Of a stretch of DNA of 64,000 bases, positions 1 through 11,744 are shown one piece after another. This stretch comes from Ananas comosus (Eukaryota; Streptophyta; Magnoliopsida; Poales; Bromeliaceae). Within the stretch, counting starts at the first letter, position 1. Each line of letters opens with the position of its first letter. A program made the translations under genes and the position numbers. The notes beneath the pieces were generated by a model, which searched no databases, was not told where the DNA came from, and saw nothing but the letters and a program-made list of their open reading frames with translations. The stretch lies in NCBI RefSeq assembly GCF_001540865.1, contig NC_033636.1:5690050-5754049 (forward strand), read 5' to 3'.

Positions 1-185
1 TGGTTGTACTGTATATTTGATCGACGCCGTGCAAATACAGGGGAGACTCTGTCCGTGTGAACAGTGGATTCCCTGTATTTGTGGCGGATCTGGCATACTC
101 TGGGGTCAGGATTTCAAAAAAAAAAAAAAAAATTCAGACGCTTTTCCGCTATCTTTTAAACTCAAAGGGACCCCGGGGCGTGACA
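1..185 (+). mobile_element. 3' end of a gypsy-type LTR (fragment)
   Basis: The stretch ends in GGGGCGTGACA, a common terminus of plant Ty3/gypsy LTRs. It carries a GACGCCGTGCAAATA box that recurs, at roughly 80 percent identity, near 6420-6577. An A15-16 run lies at about 116-132. Directly after the CA terminus the sequence becomes interior CACTA transposon sequence, so this is a truncated LTR or a misjoin. It contains no believable gene. Confidence 0.6.
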
Positions 186-877
186 TATTTTTAGATCCGG
201 CAACTTCTCAAAAGAAAAGGAAAGTGCGAGGTAGAAACAAGTGTAAGAAAGTTGCAAAATTAAAAAAGGTCAAAAGTTGGAGGTAAAATTCTACAACAAT
301 CGTGCCACCGGAAAAAATCACAAGGTTTTTTCAAGACATTTGGGTAAAATTGTGCGTAATCGCAATATTTGTCCGCTTCGAGTTCATTCGTGGAAGGAAA
401 TTGAGGAAGACGATAAAAACCACATGTGGGCAGCGGTGACGGTAATATTTTATAGTATGAGTTTACTATTGCATTTCAATCATCATATGTCAAAAATATT
501 TCTATAAAACTAGTTATAATGCGAGTTTTGGTTGATTCTATATTACAATTTTATATTTGCAGGACAAATTTCAAAATAAGCAAATAGAAGCATATCGTGA
601 TGAAACTTTAGAACATATGAATGAATTGTGGAACAAATGGCGAGGAGATTTGCATCGTAAATTTATAAAGCCTTGCAAGACCATACAAGATGCTCTAAAA
701 AGTCTTCCTCCGGTGTTGATCGAGAGAATAGGGAGTGGCTTGTCAAAGAACATTTTTTTAGTGAAAAATTTTTGGTATGCTGTTTTTCCTTATCATAATG
801 ATGCAAGAATATGCTAATTTATTTTTTTTAACTATGCATTCTTTTTAGTGAAAAGTTTTTAGTATGTTCGTTTTTTA
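183..877 (+). pseudogene. CACTA (En/Spm) Transposase_24-like fragment, first copy
   Basis: Two exon-like blocks, about 192-450 and 564-790, read like the plant Transposase_24 (Ptta/En/Spm) protein. Visible motifs are KVAKLK, VKFYNNRA, VFSRHLGK, NICPLRVHSWKEIEE and NHMWAAV. After an intron-like gap with a TTTGCAG acceptor come DKFQNKQIEAYRDE, ELWNKWRGDLHRKF and WLVKEHFF. The last motif is in another frame, so a one-base shift separates it from the block before. A shift is also needed near 265. The copy stops at the N at 878 and is nearly identical to 1588-2309. Non-functional. Confidence 0.75.
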
Positions 878-878
878 N

Positions 879-1583
879 TACGTACATGATACCATTGCAG
901 TTAAATAATGATCTTGAGGAAGTGGAAGATAGGGATGAAGCCTACCAACAAAGAGAATCTTTCAATCCTATAACTGATGCATGCACGATACTGAGCATGG
1001 ATAACGAGATTAGTTAGAACAGGAATGATGTGGATCCAAGGATGGTTGATACATTTTCTACACAAAAAAAGGGAAAACGATGATTCTACTTTATCAAGTT
1101 TGTGTATTTCTTGCTATTATTTTTTATTACCAAGCTTGCTATATAGTGGTATATTTATTTTTCATAAAGCATAATATGTTAAATGCATTTTTCATACATT
1201 AATGTTGTAGGTGAAAGATGCAATCATCAAGGTTACAAAAAGGAAACATGGTCACTTCCAGATATGAAAAGCAACTCTTCATAGCACCAGGTGCATTGGG
1301 GAAGGGTCGTGGAAAAGGATTACGACCTTCTCTTAGATCATCATCACGAGATGCTTTAATTGGTGCTATCAACAATAGTACATCACCAAATGATACTCCA
1401 ACAGAACCACCAAATGATGCCTCTCTGCCGCATGAATTCGAGTCTGTAGAAGATATCCAAAGTGCGGGACAAACTACAGAGTGTGGTAAAATTTTCTCAT
1501 TTAGACATATTTATCTTATTTCAGATTTTTGTGTCTATAAAACTTTCATACAATTGTGTATTTAAGCAATTTTATATGGATTT
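879..1583 (+). pseudogene. CACTA transposase tail and start of a second transposon ORF
   Basis: After an acceptor-like TTGCAG at 895-900, an acidic segment (LNNDLEEVEDRDEAYQQRE) runs to stop codons near 1015. It resembles the acidic tail that often closes the En/Spm TNPD-type transposase; this is my recognition of style, not a proven match. A second open frame starts at 1218 and includes GALGKGRGKGLRPSLRSSSR followed by a Pro/Thr/Asn-rich stretch. It is probably the N-terminal part of the Transposase_24-type protein, interrupted by the duplication beginning at about 1585. Confidence 0.5.
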
Positions 1584-1584
1584 T

Positions 1585-3028
1585 GAGTGATATTTTTAGA
1601 TCCGGCAACTTCTCAAAAGAAAAGGAAAGTGCGAGGTAGAAACAAGTGTAAGAAAGTTGCAAAATTAAAAAATGGTCAAAAGTTGGAGGTAAAATTCTAC
1701 AACAACCGTGCCACTAGAAAAAATCACAAGGTTTTTTCAAGACATTTGGATAAAATTGTGCGCTATCGCAATATTTGTCCGCTTCGAGTTCATTCGTGGA
1801 AGGAAATTGAGGAAGACGATAAAAACCACATGTGGGCAGCGGTGACGGTAATATTTTATAGTATGAGTTTAAATTTGAATTGATTGTACAAGTTTACTAT
1901 TGCATTTCAATCATCATATGTCAAAAATATTTCTATAAAACTAGTTATAATGCGAGTTTTGGTTGATTCTATATTACAATTTTATATTTGCAGGACAAAT
2001 TTCAAAATAAGCAAATAGAAGCATATCGTGATGAAACTTTAGAACATATGAATGAATTGTGGAACAAATGGCGAGGAGATTTGCATCGTAAATTTATAAA
2101 GCCTTGCAAGACCATACAAGATGCTCTAAAAAGTCTTCCTCCGGTGTTGATCGAGAGAATAGGGAGTGGCTTGTCAAAGAACATTTTTTTAGTGAAAAAT
2201 TTTTGGTATGCTGTTTTTCCTTATCATAATGATGCAAGAATATGCTAATTTATTTTTTTTAACTATGCATTCTTTTTAGTGAAAAGTTTTTAGTATGTTC
2301 GTTTTTTATTTTTTTCATCCTCTATTTCTACTTAGATCAAGTTAAAATGCATGAAAATGTAGGCGGCAAGTAAAAGAAACTCAGAAAATAGGGCAAAGTT
2401 ATCAATGCCTCATCGCACGGGTAGTAGGCCTTTTAAACAAATTATTTGGAAAAAGGTACTAGCAAGTAAATATCATACTTCTATATTCAACTATCGGCAT
2501 TGGTTGAACCTAGTTTATATTTTGCATAGGGAGGAAAATATGATAAACCGCCAAGTTTGGCAACAATTTTTTATGAGACTAGAAAGAAAGGTGGACAACT
2601 AGAAGGAGAAGATACTATTAAGAAATATGTAAGTTCTTTACATTTAGTTTATTATAATTTATCTCCTTTTGTTATCTCATTTTATTTGTTTTGTTATTTA
2701 CATTTTGAAGGATGAAATCCTTGTGGCGTCGCAATCAAATCCAACATTTTCCAATATAGAACTTATTGAAAAATGCTTTGGATCTCAATGTCGTAATCAT
2801 GTGGTTTGTTTCGGAGGGGGTGTAAAATCAACTGATTTGAAACCTTCTTCTTCTTCGAGAGCGGAACTTCATGCTAAACTTTGTGAGACTCAAAAGGAAA
2901 ATGAGTCACTTAAAAGTCGCATAGATGGAATGGAGGTTGAACTTCAAGCAATTAAGGAAATGTTACAACAACAATTCAATGCTCCTCCACCACCGTCTCG
3001 ATCTGAAGAGCAGGAAATACCATCTTAG
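1585..3028 (+). pseudogene. CACTA Transposase_24-like protein, second copy with C-terminal coiled coil
   Basis: This copy repeats 183-877 with a period of about 1.4 kb and then continues past the point where the first copy stops. Exon-like blocks: 1587-1848 (NKCKKVAKLKNGQKLEVKF to NHMWAAVT, then a GTAATA donor), 1995-2230 (DKFQNKQ to WLVKEHFF), about 2370-2455 (GSRPFKQIIWKK), about 2550-2627 (PSLATIFYETRKKGG, ending before GTAAGT) and 2708-3028. The last block encodes DEILVASQSNPTFS, a heptad-rich coiled coil (SLKSRIDGMEVELQAIKEML) and a proline-rich end with a stop at 3026-3028. Frame breaks before WLVKEHFF and before KPPSLAT make it inactive as read. Confidence 0.75.
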
Positions 3029-3524
3029 CTTTGTTAGTAGTATTCTCCAAACTATGTCTTTATTTAGTTTCAAATATTTTTATCTTACTCTATTAATATT
3101 ATAATAATGTTTACTTTTTTTTTTGTAGATAGCAAAAGATGTTGAGCAGAGGGGACTTGAAGCTAACAGATCTACTAGCTAGATTTCCTATGTTTTTTTG
3201 TTTTTGCTTCGAAACTCAATGGAACATATATGACAACTTTTTTGTCTTCTTGTTTAGTTGTCATTTTCGCTTATTTTGGGGTATTTACTTTTAATTTAGT
3301 AAACTTTTGGGCAACTACATATGTGGACTTGTAGTAATTAAATTAAAAATGATGGATGATGTTCGATGAAAGTACTTTTTATGGTTGTTTTGATAAATTA
3401 GTGAATCATATTGTATATGAATGCTTTTTAAACTGAATGTGAATGTCTTCTAACTTGTATTTGTCAATGTGTTTTAATTTGGTAAATCACATGTAGAAAC
3501 ACAAAAAAAGTAATTCAATTGTAT
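3029..3524. other. AT-rich 3' part of the CACTA element, no gene seen
   Basis: AT-rich sequence between the coiled-coil end of the transposon protein and the subterminal repeats. An acceptor-like TTTGTAG at 3122-3128 precedes a short segment (AKDVEQRGLEANRSTS) that could be a last small exon of the element. Nothing else is recognisable. Confidence 0.4.
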
Positions 3525-4015
3525 AATGCATATTATATATTTATTAGCGACCAAAATGTTGGTCGTTACTATTCTGTGCTATTCAAAACACTAACTTTTA
3601 GCGACGACAATCTTAGTCGTTATTGTTTACTTAGCTCACAATAATCTAATTATTGGCGACGAATGTATTGGTCGTTAAACTTACAAAGCTTACATAACTA
3701 AGCTTAATAGCGACGAATTTATTGGTCGTTAAACCCATAAACTTTCGCATAATTAAGCTTTGTAGCGATGAAAAATAGGTCGCTATTGCTACAACGCATG
3801 GTTACTAATGAATAATAATTAACGACGGTAACTTACTCCGTCGTTAAAATATATAACGACCGATTTTTTTATTCTGTCGTTAATTCTTTTAACGTGAAAG
3901 GCTATAACGACGGGTGACGACGAGATATTTTTTCGTCACTATATATTATTAACGACGTAATTTCGAATATTAACGACGATTTTTCCTTTCATTAAATATT
4001 AATTTTTCTGTAGTG
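3525..4015 (+). repeat. CACTA subterminal repeats and terminal inverted repeat
   Basis: More than ten copies of an AACGACG/GCGACGAA-type motif occur in both orientations, such as TTAGCGACCAAAATGTTGGTC and TATAACGACGG. The block ends in TTTTTCTGTAGTG, the reverse complement of CACTACAGAAAAA, a canonical CACTA terminus. Clustered short subterminal motifs are the hallmark of En/Spm-class transposase binding regions. GC-rich LTR sequence starts immediately after 4015. The opposite terminus is not in the window. Confidence 0.85.
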
Positions 4016-6577
4016 CCGATTGCCGCCAGTGCGCTCCCGCCGCCGGAGCCCCCTGCCGGCGGGATATGAGCTATGCTTCCCGTTTGTGCTTGCGGCTAGG
4101 GCATCAATGCCCGCCGCCGCCACTGCTAGGCCGCCGCCGGTCGTGCCCTGGCTTCCCTTGGTTCGGTAAGCTTTATTAAGCTAGTTTGTGCACTGTTTCC
4201 TATTCAGGTTATGTTTCGGCGACCTGAGGCCACCCCGAGGCTTCCGAAGGTAAGCACGATGATCCTTGACCAGTGCTGATCATCGTGATCACCTTCGTTG
4301 GGGTCCGCGAGACCCCGGTTTGCGAGTTAGACGCGGTTTAGGTTCAGCGCGCGTAGTTCACTGATTTTGGTGTCTCTCCCGTGCTCTCCATAGTGGATGG
4401 CCATGCTCCGAATCATGAGCACGGCCTTCGGCACATCGAAACCTATTAGCGTGTGTCTTGGCCAGCCTCGAAAGCCCTCGGTTTGTGCTGTCAAGCCGTA
4501 AAGCCCCGAAAATCACATAAAATAATGTGATTTTAGGTGATTGTATGGACTTTTAGGTAATTGTACACTTAATGGTTGCTGTCGACAGTGTGTGCAGGCA
4601 GTGGGTGATCTCTGGATTGATTGTCCAAGGTTTGAGGCCTTTGCGGAAATCGAATATCGATTTCTGGTGCGTTTTTCAGCGAAATCCACCGACGAAACGT
4701 GGTTTCGGTTCAGAATTTTTTCGATGGTGCCTCACTGTAAATTAACTTATCGCTGAGCCTTATTGGCTGGTCACTTACATCGTTCCAAGGGTTCAGAGAC
4801 GACGAGTGAGCGACGGTGGGTTCCGGTATCGAAATTGACATTTTCGGGAGCTCGAATCGGAACGGTTATCAAACGATAATCGTTTCAATGTGAGCCTTGT
4901 AATTGCTGTCAGGACACCTTTATTATGGTGTTGTGTGGCAGCGGGTGACCCGTGGCGCAAGTCGGTGAGTCCCGGGACATTTTGTGGGTCTCGGCGGAGT
5001 CCCGGTGTGATTTTCGAGATTTTCGGCAAGTTACAGTAATCGGTTTTGGGAAACCGATTCTCGTGGGTTTTTTTTATGGGGTTATGAGCTTAGTGTTTTA
5101 TATCTGTTGTTTGGATTTTAACCTAGTGGACCCTCCGTAGGTCCGGTTGACGTTTCATAGTCGGGTGACAGGTGCGACATTCGTACAGGTGGGTACTTCG
5201 ACCCAAAGTTGGTACAGTGGTGCACGCACGGTGACATTCTTTCCACCCTTTTCTTACTATTACTTTGCATGTTATGTGTTGAGCCTAGTACCCTTACTAT
5301 CTCTCTTTATTGCTCTACTTGGTTAGTTTGCATATCCAGTATCATGATTTAGAAGTAGAGCGAATTTGTGATTATATGTGAGATCTGTGACCTAGTCGGT
5401 CGGTTCCTTGTTCCTGGCATCGTGACCTATTCGGTCGATTGATTGTATCTTGTATTGTGATCTATTTGGTCGGTTCGACTACTTGGTGACCTACACGGTC
5501 GGTATACCCCGAGGGGTAGGATTGTCGGCTAGTTGCCGACGGTTGGCTATTGAGCATATCAACATCGATCGCCACTATTCGTACGCATTTCACGAACACC
5601 AGCGGTCTGATCCACCGCAGGAGGGTTGTTCTTATCGGGAAAAGTGGTTGGATGTGCCAACCCATGAGCCCGGCTGCCTAGTCTGGGTTATATGCAGATA
5701 GAGTGGCAGTGGCACAGGCTTGAGGTCTGCGGACTGATATGGCAGGTTTCTGATTGGGTACTTTTGGACTTATCGTCTGGTTGATGCATGCATACAGTAG
5801 TGGTAGTGATTATGTATATAATGTTTCCTTATTTATCATTGCTACTATATTACTGTTGTTTGTTCTTTTAGTTATCCTCCTTGATTGGTGAGTACCCCTC
5901 GCCCTCGTCGGCTTGCGGTACCCACTGGGAGGGGAGACATGTGTACATGTTCTCACCCCTCACCCCATTTCAGGTGACGTTGCGGGTCCGAGTCGGGACG
6001 GTGCGTAAGGCGCATATTTAGCGGTCGATAGAGCTTCCGACTCGGTTTATTTGGTTTAATTTCTAACCTTGCTTTCCCAAGTAAATGACTTAGACATGTT
6101 ATGGTTTAATTGGTTTTACTTTATTTGGACACATTTGGTTTTGTGAAAGTAATAAAGTACTTATGGTTTTCTTATGAGATTATAAAAACGGCTTTCTACC
6201 CCTCGTGGTAGTTTGTTTTTAAAGAAAAATATTTTCATGTGGAAAACGGTTTTAAAAATGTTTTAGCGTTCTTTATGACTTTTAGTATTTAAAAATGAGT
6301 TTCCAGGTAGGAAACGTTTTAAACTGATAGATGTGGATTTATGAACAACATATTGTATCCTTGTGAACGGAATGAATGTGAAAGTGGTTTATGTGATGTG
6401 GTTCTATCTTGTACTTGTGCGACGCCGTGCAAATATAGAGGAGACTCTATCCGTGTAAATAGTGAACTTCCTGTATTTGTGGCAGATATGACGTCCTCTG
6501 GGGTCAAGGCTTAAAAAAAAAAAATTGTGCACTTCCGCATCGGTTTTAAAACTTAAAAAGGACCCTGGGGCGTGACA
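4016..6577 (+). mobile_element. Long gypsy-type LTR region (5' end cut by the CACTA element)
   Basis: GC-rich sequence next to the CACTA terminus, running to GGGGCGTGACA at 6567-6577. It holds several degenerate GACCTA..GGTCGGT units (about 5390-5505), a CCCACTGGGAGGGG...TTCTCACCCC block at 5930-5970 that parallels the other LTRs here, and the GACGCCGTGCAAATA box at 6421. The length and terminus suit a Del/Tekay-type Ty3/gypsy LTR. No internal gag or pol domain was found, so it is a solo or truncated LTR. Open frames within it look random. Confidence 0.6.
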
Positions 6578-7046
6578 CAAAGGGGTAAATCTGACAGTCG
6601 AAAACTTATGAGTATAAAGTAGTTTATACTCGTTAGAGTATAGTAGATCGACTCTATATATATATTTATATATAATATATATTTTAATTATATATAATAA
6701 TATATATTATGTATTTTAATTATATATATATAGAGTTTAGGTTATTAGGCCCACAAAACCAAACCAACAAAATCATACTCTAATTGCTCTCTCTTTTTTT
6801 CATTTGCTCACAGAGTTGCTTCTCCTAATATTTTTTTACTATTATAATATTGTATTTCATACATTCATTTTGTATGTTTAACAATTAGACATTTTTTGTA
6901 TCAAATTTTAGATAATATTTTATAAAAATTAAACTATAGATTGCACAATTTTAAGAATTTCAAGCGGCTCGCTCGTTTGGGGCTCGAGCTTGCTCGATTC
7001 GAAGTTAGGCTCACTTGAGCTAAACTTAAATTAATTTTAAGCAGTG
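6578..7046. other. AT-rich intergenic stretch, no gene
   Basis: TA-rich sequence (about 6655-6740) followed by unrecognised DNA. From 6960 there is a GGCTCG/GAGCTTG-rich stretch of the kind often found in plant intergenic repeats; it resumes after 11745, so the LTR at 7053 inserted into it. Confidence 0.5.
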
Positions 7047-7052
7047 TTTGAA

Positions 7053-10000
7053 TGTAGTACATTGAACTTTAGCAAATTGCGAAGTTCTAGTGTTAGAATG
7101 GTAATTGGAACTATTCTAGATCGTGTGAGAGGTTGTTAAGAGTATATCGGCATGTAGCTTAAGTGTTTTAAGTAGCCGGAGGAGTGATTAACCTTAAAAA
7201 AGCTGAATTCTGGTTTTTGCATTGAGTACCGATACCTCAAATCGAGTACCGGTACCCAATACAGCAGAATGCGTGGATAAGGGTCTTTTTGGTAATTTCA
7301 CTCTAATGGTTATCCATTTAACCCCCCAGCTCGACTCTCCCAGCTGGTTAGACTATGTTTGTCACGCCCCCGCCTTGAATCCGTTACCCATTTGGTCCGA
7401 TTCGGGCGCGGCGAACGGACCGCCGAACGAACAGCACCTCCCCTGTCCGCCCAAGGCTCAAACAACTAGATTGTGTACAACAAGTTCCCAGGAAACAACT
7501 TGAATACATACACAATCATACAATAACAACGAGAGCACAATCAGTGCTATACTGTACGAGAGCAAGCATCACAAGTAATACAACCATACAAGTGAACAAA
7601 AGAGAGATACTTAACTATTCTATTACATCCATCTCACCTTAATACATTTAATTATAACTTTGCATTCTTCCAAAACATGGGTACAATCACTCTCCAAAAC
7701 CTCACCCTATACATCATCTACTCTCGAACATAAGTACAGGGTAAACTAGTGCAAAAGGGTAAGTAACCTCTACTAATGCCACTAGGGCGCTACGCCCTTG
7801 CCGCGATCCTCACCAGGGGCGCTCGTGCTCGGACCTGCAACATGGTGGAGTGAGAACTACGAATAGTTCCCAGTGGGTTCGGCCGTCGACTCCGCCGATC
7901 TCCCCACTAGGTCTAAGCAGGCACAGATAGATATGCAGATAGATAGATATATAGAATTGAAAGAAATAGTAGTAATAAGCATCTATGAACTAGGATCTAT
8001 CAATGCCTCAATCCAGTGATGCATGCATGGAACTCATAGTAAGAAGGCCAGCTATCAAACTACTATGTTCAACAACGAAGTCATTTATCCGATTACCCAA
8101 TCTCTCGGCGAACACAAGGCTCGCTCACAGTCTCACGTGTGTAAATCTCATAGGGGAAGTGGCTAGCTATTTACCTACCCCGAGACCGCCTGCGGACACT
8201 ACACTGGTCCAAGGGCACTACACTGGCCCCCTCGCGTGCCAACCTCCGGAGTGCACTACCTGTGAGGAGCTACCTCCACAGGTGCAGACAGGCTAAGTGA
8301 GCTCGATCCAATCTCATGAACTGGGAACACCCTAACCAACTAGGGTTGGTGTCACTATAGAATCAGATGTTCTTCTGCTCAATCTCATAGTGTCTCAACT
8401 ACACTAAAGTTCTCAAGTTCAATGTCAACTAGATGCTACTCGTTCCGGGTTCATTGTTAATTAGATGCCACTCGTTCTCATTACACTAGTTCATAATATA
8501 CTAGGTTCTTACTCACATAGACATATTCATCACATATAGGGTTAACTACTCATAGTGTTCAACTAATGCATACTAAGTTCTCATTCATTGTATTCACAAC
8601 CCGAACTATCGCTAGCATGCAAAGATATGTACAATCACATTTAACACCCTATAATGCTATATTACAATATGTAGTTGATCAACAATAGTACTCAGACATA
8701 AAGAGCAGTTCGACTGCTTTGGGATGGCACTCCCCCACCTCGTGGCGATGTCGCGACTCTTCAAATGCGATTCGTCGACGTTTCGACACCTCGTTGGCCT
8801 TCCAGGTGGGAACGAAGCTCCGAGGGTCTCCTCTGACGATAGCTTCGCACCCACTCGACGGATCGACGAACCGTCTTCGCCGACGCGTTCAGGGACCTAG
8901 CAATTAGGCTTACGACCCGTCAAATTAGATCAAAACCCTAGATTTGCTAAAATCCCAAATCGGAGCCCTAGGTCCCAACAATGGAGAAATCCGCGATGCG
9001 AGCTTCAATTTCGAGCTCGAACCTTCTCCCTAGCTTCTATAGGTTCCATTCAAACCATTTCTAAACCATAAAAACCCCAAACCCTAAATACACCATTAGA
9101 GGGTTTAGAGCTTACCTCTAGTCAAAGCTCCAAACTTGATGGAGAGAGAGAAGAAGATGTCTTCTTCTTCTTCTTAATCTTCTCCTTCTCTTTCTTCTTC
9201 TTTTCCTTCCTCTTCTTCCTCTCCTTCTTCTTCTCTTTTTTTTTCTTTCTAGAGAGAGAGAGGGAAAGAGTGTGAGAGAGGGAGAGAGCAACTGAGAGGA
9301 AGAGAGGGGTCCCCAAGCCTCTCTTATAAGCCACTTTGCAAATAAGCCCCTCAACTTTTCATCTATTAAACAGCCTTTACTGGGCTGATTTCGCAGTGAG
9401 GGATCGGTCCCAGCTCGTGGAGACCGGTCCCCGAGAGCCTCCCATTCAGGCAGAGGGGATTTCGCGTTCGGGAACCAGTCCCTGCCTGAGAGATCGGTCC
9501 CCGGAAGACCGGCCCTTGTCAGAGAGACCGGTTCCCGAGAGCATCACTTTCGGGACTTAGCCAAATTTCGGCTTATCTCGCTGGGTTAACGTTCGGGAAC
9601 CGGTCCTTGGCTGCCAGAGACCGGTTGCATCAAGGATCCCCGCCAACCCAGCCTAATGGGACCGGTCCCTCCCTGCCAGGGACCGGTCCCTGAGAGCAAA
9701 TCTGCTCCAGTACAAATTTTGCACTGCAGCTCTCGCGGACTCTTCCTTAATGCACTTTACGTATCTTAATCACCTCCGGACTTTTCGAAGCTTATACCCT
9801 CGACAATTAGTCGATTTTAGACGTAGTCAAATCCTCGGACTTCGAGAATTCACTTCCCTTACAATGTTTGATCTAGAGAAATAGGGTAAGCTTCATTCCC
9901 TTTCTCTCTCTAGCGTTTTGGCCATTTGAAAGGGAAATTGGTGGATTTGAGCTTGTTTTCATCCTTCTCTTGATGCTAGCTGGTTTGGAGGCTTGTGGAG

Positions 10001-11740
10001 CAGCTTTAGAAGTGTGGGAAGAAGTGTTTGGTAGTGGTTCTTCAATCCTAACTCAGTAGGTACTGAGTTGGAGCTTTGGAAGGTGAACTAGCTAACTATT
10101 TTGTCTAGTTTTGATGTATTGGTAGAGGTTTTGGTGGAGTTCATTGTGTTAGCTCACAGCAGGTTTGTGAAACCCCTTTGGCTGAGATTTGTGATCTTTG
10201 CAGGTTGGTTTTGGTGTGCTCCAACCTGAGTTGAAGTGAAGATTAAGTTTGGATTCTATACTAAGTAAGATTCTACCTAAGTGGGATGATTATGTGAGGT
10301 TCTTATGTGAAGACTTGGGTAAGCTCCTAACTAAATTAGTATAGTTGTTAGGGTGCTTGGAGGCTAGCGAACACCTTTGCTCGCGAGATCGACAAGGGTC
10401 GACAGCGATTTGGTGGGTTTGACCTCACCGAAAAGGGTGAATTCCCCCCATGTTCTTCCTATGGTTATGATATTAGCAATTATGCATAATTATGCTAGTA
10501 CCATTATGAATAAGATGTTGGATAACTTAGATGCATTTGTATCATGAGACAATGTTAAATCTCTATAAAGTAGAGAGTTGTATGCATTGAACATATGAAA
10601 CACGCACTATATAATGGTTAGCATACTTGTGTGGACAAGTTAAACTTGGCATATATTTGATAGAACTAGCATGAATTTCATATTACTAACTATGATCTAG
10701 TTGATAACTAGCACTTGATATTAGACTTAGATCCCGACCTATAGATCGGTAGAGGACATTCCATGTTTGAGACATGACGATTGAGAACCTTGTATTATGG
10801 ATTATGCTTGTTTGCCATTGTGCTCATTCGCACATGCTTATAAGGGTCGCCCCACAAGCCGGCACTCCGGAGTTGGCCAATGCAATATCGTGCTCGCCCG
10901 TGCAGGATTGGGTGTCGAAGTGGATTGCCGTGGGGAGTGCATACTACCACGGGGCCATTAGGCGCGGCGCAAGCCGAACTATCTTGTGTAGGTCCTTATG
11001 AATTGAACAAAGATACTAAATTGTATTGATACAATAGTCACTACTAGATAGTGTGCATTTATGAGATGATATAACATGCTTACTTGTGTAGAGTAGTTAA
11101 TTTACCTGTTGCATAAAGGCATAGTAGTTCTACTACTTAGTAGTTGCTTATTATCATTATTGTTCCTATCATATTGTAGTTGTATACGCTTTCTCTTTAT
11201 ACCTTATGAACCTAGTGGTGTAATTCGCTGAGGTCGGCGGCTTACCCACTGGGAACTATTGACTAATAGTTCTCACGCCCTATTTGTTGTTGTTTTATTT
11301 ATAGAGCCATCTACTGCGGGAGAGGCTAGGGATCGCGGCAAGGGAGCCGCGTCTAACTAGGCATAGCTTGGAGTCCCGCTAGGTGATCACCTCGCTGTTT
11401 TGGTTGTGTTGACGAGGGTGATGTTCTACCCGTGTATAGAGACTACCACATGTATATATAGCTGTTTTGTGATCGTGTGTTCTATGAGTGTTGTTGGAGA
11501 GTTGTATTTACAGTTTTATACTCTTGCTTCCTATTGTCTTTAGTAGGTATTGTATGTGTTACACTCTTGCTTTTAGTACTTCTAGTACATTTTGTATATT
11601 CTGTGCCCTAATACCATATTAGACTCTTCTATTGATTGTTACTTTTCTAGCATAGTTTTGGTAGACGCCTTGTATACTTTAGATATATGGCAGGTCTGTA
11701 CATGTACCGGGTAAGCTTCCGCTAGAACCCAGGCGTGATA
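7053..11740 (+). mobile_element. Solo LTR, family A/C, interrupted by a nested LTR
   Basis: It starts TGTAGTACATTGAACTTTAG, the same start as the solo LTR at 54179 (TGTAGTACACTGGACTTTAG), and ends GGCGTGATA where that copy ends GGGCGTGACA. Subtracting the nested LTR at 7360-9863 and its duplicated target leaves about 2.2 kb, against 2.5 kb for the other copy. The flanks share TTTGA (7047-7051 and 11742-11746), offset by one base from the termini, so the target-site duplication is imperfect. Shared landmarks include GAGTACCGGTACCC, AAGCCGGCACTCCGGAGTTG and CCCACTGGGAACTATT. No coding domain is present. Confidence 0.85.
7360..9863 (-). mobile_element. Nested solo LTR, family B, with ATGTT target-site duplication
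   Basis: It begins TGTCACGCCCCCGCC and ends CTTACA, flanked on both sides by ATGTT (7355-7359 and 9864-9868). Length is 2504 bp. Since the related LTRs end in GGGCGTGACA, the start marks the 3' end of a minus-strand LTR. It interrupts LTR A between the CAGCTCGACTC..CAGCTGG and TTTCTCTCTCTAGC segments, which are close together in the uninterrupted copy at 54.5 kb. The interior has a pyrimidine/purine tract (9140-9300) and a cluster of GGTCCC-type palindromes (9390-9690). The Arg/Lys-rich open frames over the tract are artefacts. Confidence 0.9.
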
Positions 11741-11744
11741 GTTT

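Noticed and set aside
9118..9354. Two Arg/Lys/Leu-rich minus-strand open frames
   Set aside because: They are translations of the pyrimidine/purine tract in LTR B, with simple sequence composition and no domain.
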